Shown one piece after another: positions 44,852-54,901 of a stretch of 64,000 nt of DNA (position 1 is its first letter; each line of letters begins with the position of its first letter). The notes beneath the pieces are model-generated. The model had not been told where the DNA came from, did not search any database, and saw nothing but the letters and a program-made list of their open reading frames with translations. The translations under genes were made by a program, and so were the position numbers. Origin of the DNA: a gamma proteobacterium HTCC2207 (lineage in GTDB: Bacteria > Pseudomonadota > Gammaproteobacteria > Pseudomonadales > Porticoccaceae); the NCBI GenBank assembly GCA_000153445.1, contig CH672397.1:230930-294929 (forward strand). The letters are read 5' to 3'.

Positions 44852-45615
44852 TTCATCCCAGCGCCGTAATAGATCCCAGTGCCAAAATAGCCGATAAGGT
44901 TACTATAGGCCCGTGGACGATGATTGGCGCAGATGTTGAGATCGGTGAAGGCTGCGAGATTAGCTCTCATGTGGTAATCAAGGGGCCGACCATAATTGGC
45001 GCTGGCAATAAAATTTATCAGTTTTCGACTATTGGTGACGACACTCCTGACGTCAAGTACAAGGGCGAGCCGACCCGATTGATTATTGGCGATAACAATG
45101 TGATTCGCGAAGGTGTCACCATTCACCGTGGCACCATTCAGGACAATAGTGAAACCATTATCGGCAGTAATAATCTACTTATGGCTTACGCCCATGTAGG
45201 TCACGACTGCGTGATTGGCGATAACGTTATTATGGTCAATAACGCCAGCGTCTCTGGCCATGTCTATGTTGGCGACTGGGCGATTCTAAGCGGTTATGCC
45301 CTGGTGCATCAGTATGTCCACATAGGGCCTCACTGTTTTATTGGCCCTGCGGCCTTTGTCTACCACGATGTGCCGGCCTTTATTACCGCCTTTGGCAGTC
45401 CCGCAGAACCGCGCACCATCAATCGGGAAGGCTTAAAGCGACGTGGATACAGTGCTGAGCAAATTTCCTTGGCCAATCAGGCCTACAAGCTGCTTTATCG
45501 TCGCGGCTTGAAGCTAGACGAAGCAATCAAGGCGATTACCAAACTCGGTGATGACCCTGCCATAATGCAATTTCTAAATTCCATTGAAAAATCCACTCGC
45601 GGTATTATTCGCTAA
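44848..45615 (+). CDS. lpxA: UDP-N-acetylglucosamine O-acyltransferase
   Basis: This 255-residue enzyme performs the first committed step of lipid A synthesis. Left-handed beta-helix hexapeptide repeats cover residues about 1-180, and the catalytic His is in YAHVGHDCVIG. The C-terminus is helical. The GTG start at 44848 overlaps the fabZ stop (GTGA), so translation is coupled. lpxB follows after 3 bp. Confidence 0.96.
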   Translation: MIHPSAVIDPSAKIADKVTIGPWTMIGADVEIGEGCEISSHVVIKGPTIIGAGNKIYQFSTIGDDTPDVKYKGEPTRLIIGDNNVIREGVTIHRGTIQDNSETIIGSNNLLMAYAHVGHDCVIGDNVIMVNNASVSGHVYVGDWAILSGYALVHQYVHIGPHCFIGPAAFVYHDVPAFITAFGSPAEPRTINREGLKRRGYSAEQISLANQAYKLLYRRGLKLDEAIKAITKLGDDPAIMQFLNSIEKSTRGIIR

Positions 45616-45618
45616 GCC

Positions 45619-46788
45619 ATGAGTGGCCTACCTGACAATCCAAACGCTGATATGAACACACCCACCTTTGCCATGGTCGCTGGAGAAGCCTCCGGAGATA
45701 CTTTGGGCGCAGATCTAATTCGCGCGTTAAGACGACTTTTCCCCGATGCTCGCTTCGAGGGAATTGGCGGGCCAAAGATGATTGCTGAAGGTTTTGTCTC
45801 GTTTTATCAGATGGATCGGTTATCCGTAATGGGATTTGTTGAGCCGTTCAAACGCTTACCGGAGCTGCTGTCGATACGCAGAGATATTATCAATCGCTGC
45901 AAATTGTCAAAGCCTGCCGCCTTTATTGGCATCGATTCTCCTGATTTTAATCTGGGTATCGAAAAGGCCTTGCATAAAAGCGGTATCAAAACCGTACACT
46001 ATGTCAGTCCCTCGGTCTGGGCATGGCGTCAGGGGCGGATTAAAGGCATCAAACGCAGTGTTGATCTAATGCTGACGCTCTTGCCCTTTGAAGAGGCTTT
46101 CTATCAACAGCACTTAGTCCCAGTGGCCTTTGTTGGTCACCCCTTAGCAGGGCAGATTTCTCGTACGCCAGATAGTTCGGCGGCACGTCAACAATTGGGG
46201 CTGGATATCAATCGACCGCTATTGACGTTGATGCCTGGTAGTCGCAGTGGAGAGATAGCGCTGATGGGCACACTGTTTCTGATGGTCGCCACAGATCTGC
46301 TCAAATCAAATCCACAGCTGCAGTTCTTGATTCCCGCTGCCAATGGCGATCGTCACCGTCAGTTAACCGAGATCCTTGCTGGCTATCCTAAACTGCCCGT
46401 CACGCTGATAAAACAGCAATCGCTGCTGGCCATGGAGGCGGCAGATGCCGTCTTACTCGCCTCAGGCACAACGGCTCTGGAAGCTATGTTGCTGAAAAAG
46501 CCAATGGTGGTCAGCTACAAGCTCGGAAAATGGACTTATAAACTGGTTAAGCCATTTATCAAGACACCTTTCGCGTCGATTCCCAATTTATTGGCTACTG
46601 AGATGTTAGTCCCAGAACTGATTCAAGATGATGCCACTGTCGAAACGCTCAGTTCGGCGGTGAGCAAAGCCCTAGACCCCAAGGCGCGTGACTCAGTTGA
46701 ACAACGCTTTGAGGAGCTTTATGAGCAAATCAACCTGCCATCCGGTGATACCGCCGCCGTTGCAATTAACAAGCTGATCTCCTCGTGA
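45619..46788 (+). CDS. lpxB: lipid A disaccharide synthase
   Basis: This 389-residue GT-B-fold glycosyltransferase joins UDP-diacyl-glucosamine and lipid [15 protein letters not shown] at the N-terminus, [12 protein letters not shown] and [12 protein letters not shown] are family motifs. An alternative ATG at 45652, nearer the conserved N-terminus, may be the true start. The stop overlaps the rnhB GTG start (GTGA). Confidence 0.95.
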   Translation: MSGLPDNPNADMNTPTFAMVAGEASGDTLGADLIRALRRLFPDARFEGIGGPKMIAEGFVSFYQMDRLSVMGFVEPFKRLPELLSIRRDIINRCKLSKPAAFIGIDSPDFNLGIEKALHKSGIKTVHYVSPSVWAWRQGRIKGIKRSVDLMLTLLPFEEAFYQQHLVPVAFVGHPLAGQISRTPDSSAARQQLGLDINRPLLTLMPGSRSGEIALMGTLFLMVATDLLKSNPQLQFLIPAANGDRHRQLTEILAGYPKLPVTLIKQQSLLAMEAADAVLLASGTTALEAMLLKKPMVVSYKLGKWTYKLVKPFIKTPFASIPNLLATEMLVPELIQDDATVETLSSAVSKALDPKARDSVEQRFEELYEQINLPSGDTAAVAINKLISS

Positions 46789-47399
46789 AGCCTTGGAATC
46801 CTCCCGCTAATATTAAATTTCTTGCCGGCGTCGACGAAGTAGGGCGGGGCCCCCTGGCGGGAGATGTGGTGACTGCTGCAGTGATTCTGCCAGCCAACCA
46901 CGGTATCGAAGGGTTAGCAGACTCTAAAGCGCTATCCAGCCGTCAGCGGGAAAATCTCTATGCTGATATCACCAGTCGCGCACTCTGTTGGTCTGTGGCG
47001 CGCTGCTCGGTTGCAGAGATTGATCGGTTTAATATTTTACAAGCTACCTTAATGGCCATGCGTCGCGCGGTTATGGGTTTAAGCCAGCAACCGGACTATG
47101 TGGCTGTGGATGGCAATCGCCTGCCCCAATGGGAGTATCGTGGCGAAGCGGTGGTCAAGGGCGATGGTCGTGTCGAATGTATCAGTGCGGCGTCGATTAT
47201 TGCCAAGGTAGTGCGCGATGCTGAAATGAAAGCCTTTGATATCACCTACCCAGGTTATGGCTTTGCCGCCAATAAAGGTTACGGCACGCCCCAACATCTA
47301 GAAGCGCTGAGTCGCATCGGAGCAACGCCAATTCACCGCAGGACTTTTGCGCCAGTGCGAGAGCAGCTAGAGCTTGTACAAACTGGTCTTTTTGATTAG
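46785..47399 (+). CDS. rnhB: ribonuclease HII
   Basis: This 204-residue endonuclease removes RNA from RNA-DNA hybrids, including single misincorporated ribonucleotides. The [13 protein letters not shown] signature (Asp about 17, Glu about 18), a second acidic residue in VAVDGNRLP and [12 protein letters not shown] are present. GTG start overlapping the lpxB stop. Confidence 0.95.
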   Translation: MKPWNPPANIKFLAGVDEVGRGPLAGDVVTAAVILPANHGIEGLADSKALSSRQRENLYADITSRALCWSVARCSVAEIDRFNILQATLMAMRRAVMGLSQQPDYVAVDGNRLPQWEYRGEAVVKGDGRVECISAASIIAKVVRDAEMKAFDITYPGYGFAANKGYGTPQHLEALSRIGATPIHRRTFAPVREQLELVQTGLFD

Positions 47400-47525
47400 G
47401 TAGCTTCGCGGTTAATGGCTATACTATTGTCCTAAAATGCGAGGCCAGTGCAATAAGCTCAAGAAGCCTAGTACCAGTCCCCGCAGTCGAAAAAAATAAT
47501 TAATCTAGGGTTTAAGGGGATTGTC

Positions 47526-48626
47526 TTGAGATATGCACAGATAACCGGTTGGGGGAAATATGCTCCACCGCTGGTGATGACCAACGATGATATGGCCAAG
47601 ATTGTAGATACCAGTGATGAGTGGATTTTCTCTCGCTCCGGTATCCGTCAACGCCAATACAGTCATGTCTCCACCGGTGAAATGGGTTGGCTCTCTGCAG
47701 AGCGTGCACTGGCGACTGCTGGCGTCGATGCAGATGATATAGATCTGATTATTCTCGGCTCCACCACTCCCGAAGAAATTTGTCCCAATACGGCCAGTTA
47801 CATCAAAAATAAACTCGGCGCCAAAAATGCGGCCGCCTTTGATCTTAACTCCGCCTGTACCAGCTGGTTCTATGCCCTGAATACGGCCACGGACATGGTC
47901 AAGTCAGGCTCCATCAACAAGGCTTTGGTGATTGGCTCAGAGCGCCTTTCTCTGGCGATGGATTGGCAAAAGCGCGAGTCCTGTTTCCTGTTTGGCGATG
48001 GCGCCGGTTCCGTAGTGATCGAAGCGGCTGAGCAAGAGGGTGGTTTGTTAGCCGGCAAAATGAGTTGTGTTCCCGACAGTCGCGAATGCTTGCGACTGCC
48101 TAACTGGGGTATGTCTCCGGCCCATTTGACCGGTGACCTGTATGTCTCGCTGGACTTTGATGGTGCAGAAATTTTTAAGAGTGCGGTTAAAGGCATGTCA
48201 GATGCAATCAGCGATGTGCTTGAGAAAGAGGGTTTGACTGCAGCTGATATAGATCTGTTTGTTCCCCATCAGGCCAATATTCGAATTATTCAATCACTGG
48301 CCAAGCGCCTGGATTTTCCTATGGAAAAAGTGGTGGTGGCAATTGATAAGTATGCCAATACCTCTGCGGCTTCGATTCCATTGGCGCTCTGTGATGCACT
48401 GGAAGATGGCCGAGTTAAACCGGGCATGACTATTTTAACGGCAACCTTTGGCGCAGGACTGTCCTGTGGCGCGGGTATCATCAAATGGGGCGACCGAATT
48501 GAGCCAGTGGCAATCTCGGATAAGTCGATTCCCGAATTTGAAGGCACTGTTTTTGATCTGATGAAAGACAGCTTCACTCACTACGGTGTTGATGCCGATC
48601 ATCTGTTAACCAAAAGCGAAGGGTAA
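47526..48626 (+). CDS. 3-oxoacyl-ACP synthase III (KASIII/FabH-like)
   Basis: This 366-residue thiolase-superfamily enzyme of the KAS III group condenses an acyl-CoA with malonyl-ACP. The Cys-His-Asn triad is seen as NSACTSW (Cys about 111), VPHQANIRI (His about 248) and KYANTSAAS (Asn about 278). The C-terminus is about 40 residues longer than standard FabH (about 317). The TTG start follows AAGGGGA. It stands between rnhB and dnaE, which are adjacent in most gammaproteobacteria. It may be the house-keeping FabH or a specialised ketosynthase (secondary lipid or quinolone type); sequence alone does not settle this. Confidence 0.85.
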   Translation: MRYAQITGWGKYAPPLVMTNDDMAKIVDTSDEWIFSRSGIRQRQYSHVSTGEMGWLSAERALATAGVDADDIDLIILGSTTPEEICPNTASYIKNKLGAKNAAAFDLNSACTSWFYALNTATDMVKSGSINKALVIGSERLSLAMDWQKRESCFLFGDGAGSVVIEAAEQEGGLLAGKMSCVPDSRECLRLPNWGMSPAHLTGDLYVSLDFDGAEIFKSAVKGMSDAISDVLEKEGLTAADIDLFVPHQANIRIIQSLAKRLDFPMEKVVVAIDKYANTSAASIPLALCDALEDGRVKPGMTILTATFGAGLSCGAGIIKWGDRIEPVAISDKSIPEFEGTVFDLMKDSFTHYGVDADHLLTKSEG

Positions 48627-48631
48627 ATCCA

Positions 48632-51600
48632 ATAACTACTGCATCATTTGTCCATCTGCGGCTGCACTCCGAATACTCATTAGTCGATGGGTTGGTCAGA
48701 ATAAAACCTCTGGCCAAGGCCGTTGCAGAGCTGGGCATGCCCGCTGTGGCTCTGACCGACTTCAATAATTTTTTTGCTGCGGTAAAGTTTTACAAAGCCA
48801 CTCAGGGATCTGGCATCAAACCTATTTTAGGCACCGATCTACTGGTGCTCGATGAAAGCGGCGAGGGCAGTCCGACCCAATTAGTGCTGCTGGTCAAAGA
48901 CCAAACAGGTTATGCCAACCTCACCAAACTGATTTCCAAGGCCTACCAAGATGGTCAGCGCCAAGGCGTTCCGCATATTAAAAAATCCTGGCTCGGCGAG
49001 TTTAGTGATGGCCTGATCGCGCTGTCCGGAGGTCGCAGCGGCGAGATAGGTGTTGCCCTTGTCTCCAATCGTTTGGACGATGCCGCAACCGCCTTAGAAG
49101 AGTTTACGGCGCTGTTTGGCGACCGTTTCTATCTTGAACTACAGCGTACCGGTCGTCCTGAGGAGGAGGATTATCTGCACGCTGCGGTAGATCTAGCGGC
49201 ACGCTATAACTGCCCAGTAGTGGCCACCAATGATGTACGCTTTATTTCGAAGGACGAATTTGAAGCTCACGAAGCACGGGTCTGTATCCATGAAGGGCGT
49301 GCTCTGGACGACCCTCGCCGCGAGCGGCGCTTCTCGGAACAGCAATATCTGCGCAGTCCTGAGGAGATGGTTGAGTTATTTTCGGATATTCCCGAAGCCC
49401 TTGAGAACAGCGTTGAGATCGCTCGGCGCTGCTCAATCGATATTCGCCTGGGAGAGTACTTTTTACCTGATTACCCGATTCCTGAGGGCATGACGATCAA
49501 TGAGTTCTTTACCCTTGAATCCAAAAAAGGCCTGCAAAATCGCCTCGAGGTACTTTACGACACCAGTGCGCCTGATTTTCCCGAGATCCAGAAACGCTAT
49601 ATGGAGCGTTTGGAATTCGAGTTAAAAATTATCATCCAAATGGAATTCCCCGGCTATTTTCTAATTGTGATGGACTTTATTGGCTGGGCTAAGACCAATC
49701 TTATTCCTGTGGGCCCCGGGCGGGGTTCTGGTGCCGGTTCTCTTGTCGCCTATTCATTATTGATTACCGATCTTGATCCTCTGGAATACGATCTCTTGTT
49801 TGAACGCTTTCTTAATCCAGAGCGGGTTTCTATGCCGGATTTCGATATCGATTTCTGTATGGAGGGCCGCGACCGGGTTATCGCCTATGTGGCCGAGCAA
49901 TATGGTCGCGACGCGGTGTCACAGATTGTGACCTTCGGTACCATGGCGGCCAAAGCTGTGGTTCGCGATGTGGCGCGAGTACAGGGAAAATCCTACGGCC
50001 TAGCGGATAAACTGTCCAAGTTAATCCCCTTTGAAGTGGGCATGACCTTAGAAAAAGCGGTTGAGCAAGAAGAGACCTTAAAACAGTTTTTGGATGAGGA
50101 CGATGAAGCCGGCGAGATCTGGGGTATGGCTCTGCAGCTCGAGGGCGTAGCGCGGAACTGCGGTAAGCATGCCGGTGGTGTGGTTATTGCGCCAACCCTG
50201 ATCACTGACTTCTCGCCAATTTATTGTGATGAAACCGGTGCCGGCGTAGTCACTCAGTTTGACAAGAATGATGTAGAAGACGCCGGCCTTGTGAAGTTCG
50301 ATTTCTTGGGTCTGCGGACACTGACGATTATCGATTGGGCGGTGCGCATGATTAATGCGGATCGCAGTAATATAGGGGAAGAGCCCCTTGAGATCGATAA
50401 AATTCCCCTGGATGATCAGCCCACCTATGGTCTGATGCAACGAGCCGAAACCACCGCAGTTTTTCAGCTTGAGTCCCGGGGTATGAAAGAGCTGATTAAG
50501 AAGCTCGGCCCCGACCGCTTTGAAGATATTATTGCACTGGTGGCACTGTTTCGCCCTGGACCGCTGCAGTCGGGCATGGTCGACGATTTTATCAATCGTA
50601 AAAAAGGCCGTGCTGAGGTTAGTTACCCTCATTCCCAATATCAGCATGAGTGCCTAAAGCCCGCCCTGGAGCCCACCTACGGCATTATTCTCTATCAAGA
50701 GCAGGTGATGCAGATCGCTCAGGAGATGGGCGGCTATACCTTGGGTGGTGCTGATTTGTTGCGTCGTGCCATGGGTAAAAAGAATGCTGATGAGATGGCC
50801 AAGCAGCGCGAACTCTTTATGGATGGCGCTATTGGTAAAGGCTTTACCAAAGAGCTGGCATCGAATATTTTCGACCTTATGGAGAAGTTCGCCGGCTACG
50901 GATTTAACAAATCCCACTCCGCGGCCTATGCATTGGTCGCCTATCAGACAGCCTGGCTAAAGCAGCACTATCCGGCGCAGTTTATGGCGGCGACGATTTC
51001 CTCGGATATGGATAAGACCGATAAGGTTGTGACCTTTATCGATGAATGCCGTGCCATGAATCTCGAATTATTGCCGCCAGATGTAAATGGCGGTCAGTTT
51101 CACTTTAGTGTCGATCAACAAAACAGGGTGATCTACGGCTTAGGCGCGATTAAGGGTCTGGGTGAAGGGCCGGTGAGCAATATCCTTGCAGCGCGGAATG
51201 AAGGGGGCCCGTTTAAGGATCTCTTTGACTTCTGTGCTCGTGTCGATGGCCGCAAGGTCAACAAGCGCGCCATCGAAGCGCTGATTCGCAGCGGCGCGTT
51301 TGATGAAGTCGGCCCTGAAGGCGAGATTGGCTATCGCCGCGCGGTGATGCTGGCGGCCATGGATCAAGCAGTAAAGCTCGCTGAGCAGCATGCGCGCAAC
51401 ACCAGCAGTGGTATGGGCGACCTGTTTGGTAATTCAATTGTGGAGAGCGCCTCGGATATTAACTACACCAGCTATGGTGCCGCGCGCAGTCTCTCTGGAA
51501 GAGAGCGGCTAAACGGCGAGCGCGATACTCTCGGGCTCTATCTCACCGGACATCCCATCGACGAATACGAAGAGGAACTGCAGAAAATGCATCCCAATCG

Positions 51601-52135
51601 TATCTCGAAATTACGTCCGGCCAAGGTCCTTGCCACGGTCTCCGGCATGATAATCGCCATGCGCGTGATGAAGAACAAGCGCGGTGAGAACTTTGCCTTT
51701 ATTACCCTCGATGACAAAAGTGGCCGCCTTGAGCTGTCGATATTTGCTGAGAAATACAATGTCTATCGCGAGATTCTGGTTAAAGACGCCTTGCTAGTGG
51801 TGCAGGGTGTAGTCTCAGAGGACAGTTTCACCGGTGGTCTTAAAATGCTCGCCGAATCGATCCAATCAATATATGAAGCGCGCTGCAGTAAAGTGAAGCG
51901 CCTAGCTTTAACCATCGATAGCAAATCCTTTGATGGAAAATGGGTCGAGAGTTTACAGAGCTCGGTTAACGCCTACAGAGATGGAAACTGCCCCCTGGAG
52001 GTCGATTATATTGGGCCCAGCGCCAGTGGTCGTTTAAAGCTTGGCAGTCAGTGGCGGGTTCAGCCGCGGGATGAATTGATTGGGCACTTGCGCGAAAAAT
52101 TTGGTAAAAATAATGTCACTTTGCACTATGATTAA
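48632..52135 (+). CDS. dnaE: DNA polymerase III alpha subunit, apparent ATA start
   Basis: The frame encodes about 1167 residues, close to E. coli DnaE (1160). The PHP-domain motif FVHLRLHSEYSLVDGLVR begins four codons after an ATA at 48632. The catalytic region has PDFDIDFCMEGRD and later FDFLGLRT with the third Asp, then the helix-hairpin-helix and OB domains. No ATG, GTG or TTG occurs in this frame between the in-frame stop at 48590 and TTG 48692, and a start at 48692 would remove the conserved HLRLHSEYS. The ATA lies at suitable distance after AAGGG. So initiation at a rare codon, as for infC (AUU), is the simplest reading. It is the replicative polymerase. Confidence 0.93.
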   Translation: MTTASFVHLRLHSEYSLVDGLVRIKPLAKAVAELGMPAVALTDFNNFFAAVKFYKATQGSGIKPILGTDLLVLDESGEGSPTQLVLLVKDQTGYANLTKLISKAYQDGQRQGVPHIKKSWLGEFSDGLIALSGGRSGEIGVALVSNRLDDAATALEEFTALFGDRFYLELQRTGRPEEEDYLHAAVDLAARYNCPVVATNDVRFISKDEFEAHEARVCIHEGRALDDPRRERRFSEQQYLRSPEEMVELFSDIPEALENSVEIARRCSIDIRLGEYFLPDYPIPEGMTINEFFTLESKKGLQNRLEVLYDTSAPDFPEIQKRYMERLEFELKIIIQMEFPGYFLIVMDFIGWAKTNLIPVGPGRGSGAGSLVAYSLLITDLDPLEYDLLFERFLNPERVSMPDFDIDFCMEGRDRVIAYVAEQYGRDAVSQIVTFGTMAAKAVVRDVARVQGKSYGLADKLSKLIPFEVGMTLEKAVEQEETLKQFLDEDDEAGEIWGMALQLEGVARNCGKHAGGVVIAPTLITDFSPIYCDETGAGVVTQFDKNDVEDAGLVKFDFLGLRTLTIIDWAVRMINADRSNIGEEPLEIDKIPLDDQPTYGLMQRAETTAVFQLESRGMKELIKKLGPDRFEDIIALVALFRPGPLQSGMVDDFINRKKGRAEVSYPHSQYQHECLKPALEPTYGIILYQEQVMQIAQEMGGYTLGGADLLRRAMGKKNADEMAKQRELFMDGAIGKGFTKELASNIFDLMEKFAGYGFNKSHSAAYALVAYQTAWLKQHYPAQFMAATISSDMDKTDKVVTFIDECRAMNLELLPPDVNGGQFHFSVDQQNRVIYGLGAIKGLGEGPVSNILAARNEGGPFKDLFDFCARVDGRKVNKRAIEALIRSGAFDEVGPEGEIGYRRAVMLAAMDQAVKLAEQHARNTSSGMGDLFGNSIVESASDINYTSYGAARSLSGRERLNGERDTLGLYLTGHPIDEYEEELQKMHPNRISKLRPAKVLATVSGMIIAMRVMKNKRGENFAFITLDDKSGRLELSIFAEKYNVYREILVKDALLVVQGVVSEDSFTGGLKMLAESIQSIYEARCSKVKRLALTIDSKSFDGKWVESLQSSVNAYRDGNCPLEVDYIGPSASGRLKLGSQWRVQPRDELIGHLREKFGKNNVTLHYD

Positions 52136-52189
52136 TTAATCAGTGAGCGCTTAGGCTTAATCGGCTCTAGCGTTGATTCTTATAAGTGT

Positions 52190-52202
52190 TAGAATGCGCC
52201 CA
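52190..52202 (+). promoter_or_regulatory. possible -10 element with GC-rich discriminator before accA
   Basis: TAGAAT (52190-52195) followed by GCGCCC lies 45 bp upstream of the accA start. No good -35 is visible at 17 bp. Confidence 0.35.
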
Positions 52203-52240
52203 GACCCAGTTAGCTCCCAAGACGCGAGAATTCTCTGCCC

Positions 52241-53194
52241 ATGAATTTAAACTATCTCTCTTTCGAACAGCCCATAGCCGAACTCGAAGCAAAGATCGAA
52301 GAACTACAACTTGTTGGCAATGACAATGATTTAAACATTGCCGAGGAAGTGACCAAGCTGCGCGATAAATCCCGCAAGCTTACTGAAAGTATCTACAACA
52401 AGTTAACGCCCTGGCAGGTTGTTCAGGTAGCCCGCCATCCCCATCGTCCCTATGCGCTAGATTACATCCAACGAATCTTTACCGACTTCGAAGAAATGCA
52501 TGGTGACCGTCACTTTGGTGATGACAATGCGATTGTTGGTGGTGTTGCCCGCTTAAATGGCGTGCCCGTGATGGTTATCGGCGAAGAAAAGGGTCGCGGC
52601 GTCAACGAAAAAGTCATGCGCAATTTTGGTATGCCAAAACCTGAGGGCTACCGCAAAGCGCTGCGCCTAATGGAAACGGCTGAGCGCTTTAAACTGCCGG
52701 TGCTGACCCTTATTGATACTCCCGGTGCCTACCCAGGTATCGACTCTGAAGAGCGCAATATCTCTGAAGCCATAGCCCGTAACCTGGCGACCATGTCGCG
52801 ATTAAAAACGCCGATTATCTGCACCGTTATTGGCGAAGGCAGCTCTGGTGGCGCATTGGCAATTGGCGTGGGTGACAAGATTAATATGCTGCAGTACAGC
52901 ACTTATTTTGTTATCTCGCCCGAAGGTTGCGCCAATATTATTTGGAAAACCAGCGAGAAGGCATCACTGGCTGCTGAAGCCATGGGTGTTACCTCAGACA
53001 ACCTTGAAAACCTCGGTATAGTTGATGAGACCATCCCCGAGCCCATGGGCGGAGCCCATCGCGATATAGACAGTATGTGCGAGACCTTGAAAGAGAGTCT
53101 TAGTCGCCAACTCAAGGACCTCTCGGCGATACCCATGGATGAGTTGTTGGAGACCCGTTTTGAGCGACTGATGTCTTATGGCAGTCCAGAATAG
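52241..53194 (+). CDS. accA: acetyl-CoA carboxylase carboxyltransferase alpha subunit
   Basis: This 317-residue subunit of the carboxyltransferase transfers carboxyl from biotin to acetyl-CoA, forming malonyl-CoA. [21 protein letters not shown] and [15 protein letters not shown] are family motifs. Length equals that of E. coli AccA (319). It follows dnaE by 105 bp; a strong terminator follows it. The usual next gene (tilS) is not here. Confidence 0.97.
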   Translation: MNLNYLSFEQPIAELEAKIEELQLVGNDNDLNIAEEVTKLRDKSRKLTESIYNKLTPWQVVQVARHPHRPYALDYIQRIFTDFEEMHGDRHFGDDNAIVGGVARLNGVPVMVIGEEKGRGVNEKVMRNFGMPKPEGYRKALRLMETAERFKLPVLTLIDTPGAYPGIDSEERNISEAIARNLATMSRLKTPIICTVIGEGSSGGALAIGVGDKINMLQYSTYFVISPEGCANIIWKTSEKASLAAEAMGVTSDNLENLGIVDETIPEPMGGAHRDIDSMCETLKESLSRQLKDLSAIPMDELLETRFERLMSYGSPE

Positions 53195-53220
53195 TCTACT
53201 GCTTGGTTTTACTCGGTTGA

Positions 53221-53260
53221 TAAAAAAGCCGCCGATTCTAACAGAATCGGCGGCTTTTTA
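53221..53260 (+). terminator. Rho-independent terminator after accA
   Basis: AAAAAGCCGCCGATTC and GAATCGGCGGCTTTTT form a perfect 16-bp stem with a 5-nt loop; works in both directions. Confidence 0.95.
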
Positions 53261-53306
53261 GTCTGTAGGTGGACCCTTTGGTTTAGAGGGTGGCTTTCGC
53301 TGTCAG

Positions 53307-53383
53307 TTAGTTCTAAGTTAGTTCTCAGTTAGTTCTCAGTTAGTTCTCAGTTAGGTCTCAGTTAGGTCTCGGTTAGGTCTCAG
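53307..53383. repeat. tandem repeat, 7 units of 11 bp across a stop codon
   Basis: Units TTAGTTCTAAG, three TTAGTTCTCAG, then TTAGGTCTCAG, TTAGGTCTCGG, TTAGGTCTCAG. The TTA of the last unit is the complement of the stop codon (TAA) of the minus-strand gene that ends at 53373, so the final codons are inside the array. Confidence 0.92.
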
Positions 53384-54143
53384 AAAGTATCGAAATAGCC
53401 GCCAGGGCATCAGGGTCCTGTGCCTTAATTTTATTGGCTACATGGTGCTGAAAAAAATAGTGAAAATCATCGCAGCCCTCTGACTCAAATAGGCAATCAT
53501 CTCCTGGTAGGACTGGTGTACTGACCATTTTACTGTCATCAATTAACATGGCGCTGATGCTGCCATCTTGGCGCAGTCTCCAGCTGACCACTTCTTTAAG
53601 AGTGATACTTTTGAATTTATCGGCCGATAACACCGCATGGGTGCCAATGGTATCGGGGATCTCCTGAATAATTTCGCGATCGGATTCGCACTGATATTCA
53701 TAGTAATCCGCAGCGGTCTCTAGCTCGACAATCTTGTGCAGCGGTGCACTGTAAAAAAGCTCGTCGACACCAGCATCATAATAGCCCTGCCAATGGCCAT
53801 TTAGAGGGTCATTGATCTCGTCACAGGGGACCAGTTCATGGAGCCAGGGCACAAGACCTACAACCTCACCATTGGTGCGTAGCCCCCAGGCGAGAATTTT
53901 AATTGAGAACAGCTTGTCCTGATTTTCTGAATTGGCGTAGAGCATTTCCAAACCATCGAGTTCCGGTGTTATGCGGATAAGCTTGTTATCGAGGTTTTCA
54001 GAGAGCGGCTTGCGAGTGAAGATATCTATTACGTTGTCTGACTCTGTGGCTGAGTCAGCGTTTTTCTCAGATCCTGGTTGAGTCTTTGAACCAGGTTTTG
54101 AGCTGGCTTTAGATGCAGATTTGAAATCAATGATTTTGCTCAT
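53373..54143 (-). CDS. conserved hypothetical protein
   Basis: I do not recognise a characterised family in this 256-residue soluble protein. The N-terminus MSKIIDFKSASKASSKPGSK is basic and Ser/Lys-rich, likely disordered; from about residue 60 there is an alpha/beta region with no cofactor or catalytic motif I can name. The start at 54143 is supported by AGGAG; the frame stays open upstream but that part has no protein character. It is divergent from epmC and stands after accA. The last codons belong to an 11-bp tandem repeat. Confidence 0.8.
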   Translation of the reverse strand: MSKIIDFKSASKASSKPGSKTQPGSEKNADSATESDNVIDIFTRKPLSENLDNKLIRITPELDGLEMLYANSENQDKLFSIKILAWGLRTNGEVVGLVPWLHELVPCDEINDPLNGHWQGYYDAGVDELFYSAPLHKIVELETAADYYEYQCESDREIIQEIPDTIGTHAVLSADKFKSITLKEVVSWRLRQDGSISAMLIDDSKMVSTPVLPGDDCLFESEGCDDFHYFFQHHVANKIKAQDPDALAAISILSET

Positions 54144-54322
54144 CGGTCCATCTCCTTGATCAGTTGGCAGGAAGCGCGTCTTATCTTTCAAACGTCCTCT
54201 CTTTAAAAGTACTCTAGAACGATGCAAAGTACAATAATTTGAGATGATAATAGCCGGTGATGCGACGTGAAAATGACTATATAATTGCATCTTGGCACAG
54301 TATTTAGAGTCTGGGGTACTAA

Positions 54323-54901
54323 TTGTTAACAGAGAATCTGCGCTTGGCGTCAGTCGTTACGTTGTTTGAACAGCTGTTTTACGAGCGACTCAATACACGC
54401 TTGCTCGGTGGCGCCGAAGAGCCAATTTATATTCCGGCTGGATTGGCGACAGAGGACGCTGACATCAGCTCTGTGGAAACCTATCACCGGCTCTATTTCC
54501 GTCATGACTATCTCTCCAGCGCACTCCATGAAACCGCCCATTGGTGTATCGCTGGGACTCAGCGCAGAGAGCAGCTAGACTTTGGTTACTGGTATAGTCC
54601 CGATGGTCGTTCGTCTCAGCAACAGCAGTTATTCGAGCAGGCTGAGGTTGCGCCCCAGGCGCTGGAGTGGATGTTCTCCATAGCCTCTGGTCAGCGCTTT
54701 CGAGTCAGCGCCGATAACCTAGCCTCGGATGAGGGTGCTAGCGACGACTTTGTTCGAGCAGTTGCAGAGCGGGCTCAAAGTTGGTGTGCAGGGGGCAATT
54801 TGCCGTCGAGAGGGCGGCTATTTATCGAGGCGTTAGGCAATCGATTTGATTGTGCCGAGCCTTTGTCTCAGGATCATTACCGGTTAGAGGCGCTTGTTTA
54901 G
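54323..54901 (+). CDS. epmC: elongation factor P hydroxylase
   Basis: This 192-residue protein is of the YfcM/EpmC family, which hydroxylates the beta-lysyl-modified lysine of EF-P, and needs iron. The metal motif HETAHW (about residues 68-73) and QLDFGYWYSPDGR match E. coli YfcM. It starts with TTG 54323 (weak evidence for the exact codon). The gene 3' end is within a 14-bp tandem repeat, so its last residues RLEALV are encoded by one unit. No EF-P modification partner (epmA/epmB) is in this window. Confidence 0.9.
   Translation: MLTENLRLASVVTLFEQLFYERLNTRLLGGAEEPIYIPAGLATEDADISSVETYHRLYFRHDYLSSALHETAHWCIAGTQRREQLDFGYWYSPDGRSSQQQQLFEQAEVAPQALEWMFSIASGQRFRVSADNLASDEGASDDFVRAVAERAQSWCAGGNLPSRGRLFIEALGNRFDCAEPLSQDHYRLEALV

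Noticed and set aside
48692-48694. TTG 48692 as the dnaE start
   Set aside because: It would remove the HLRLHSEYS motif of the PHP domain, which is encoded in frame just upstream.
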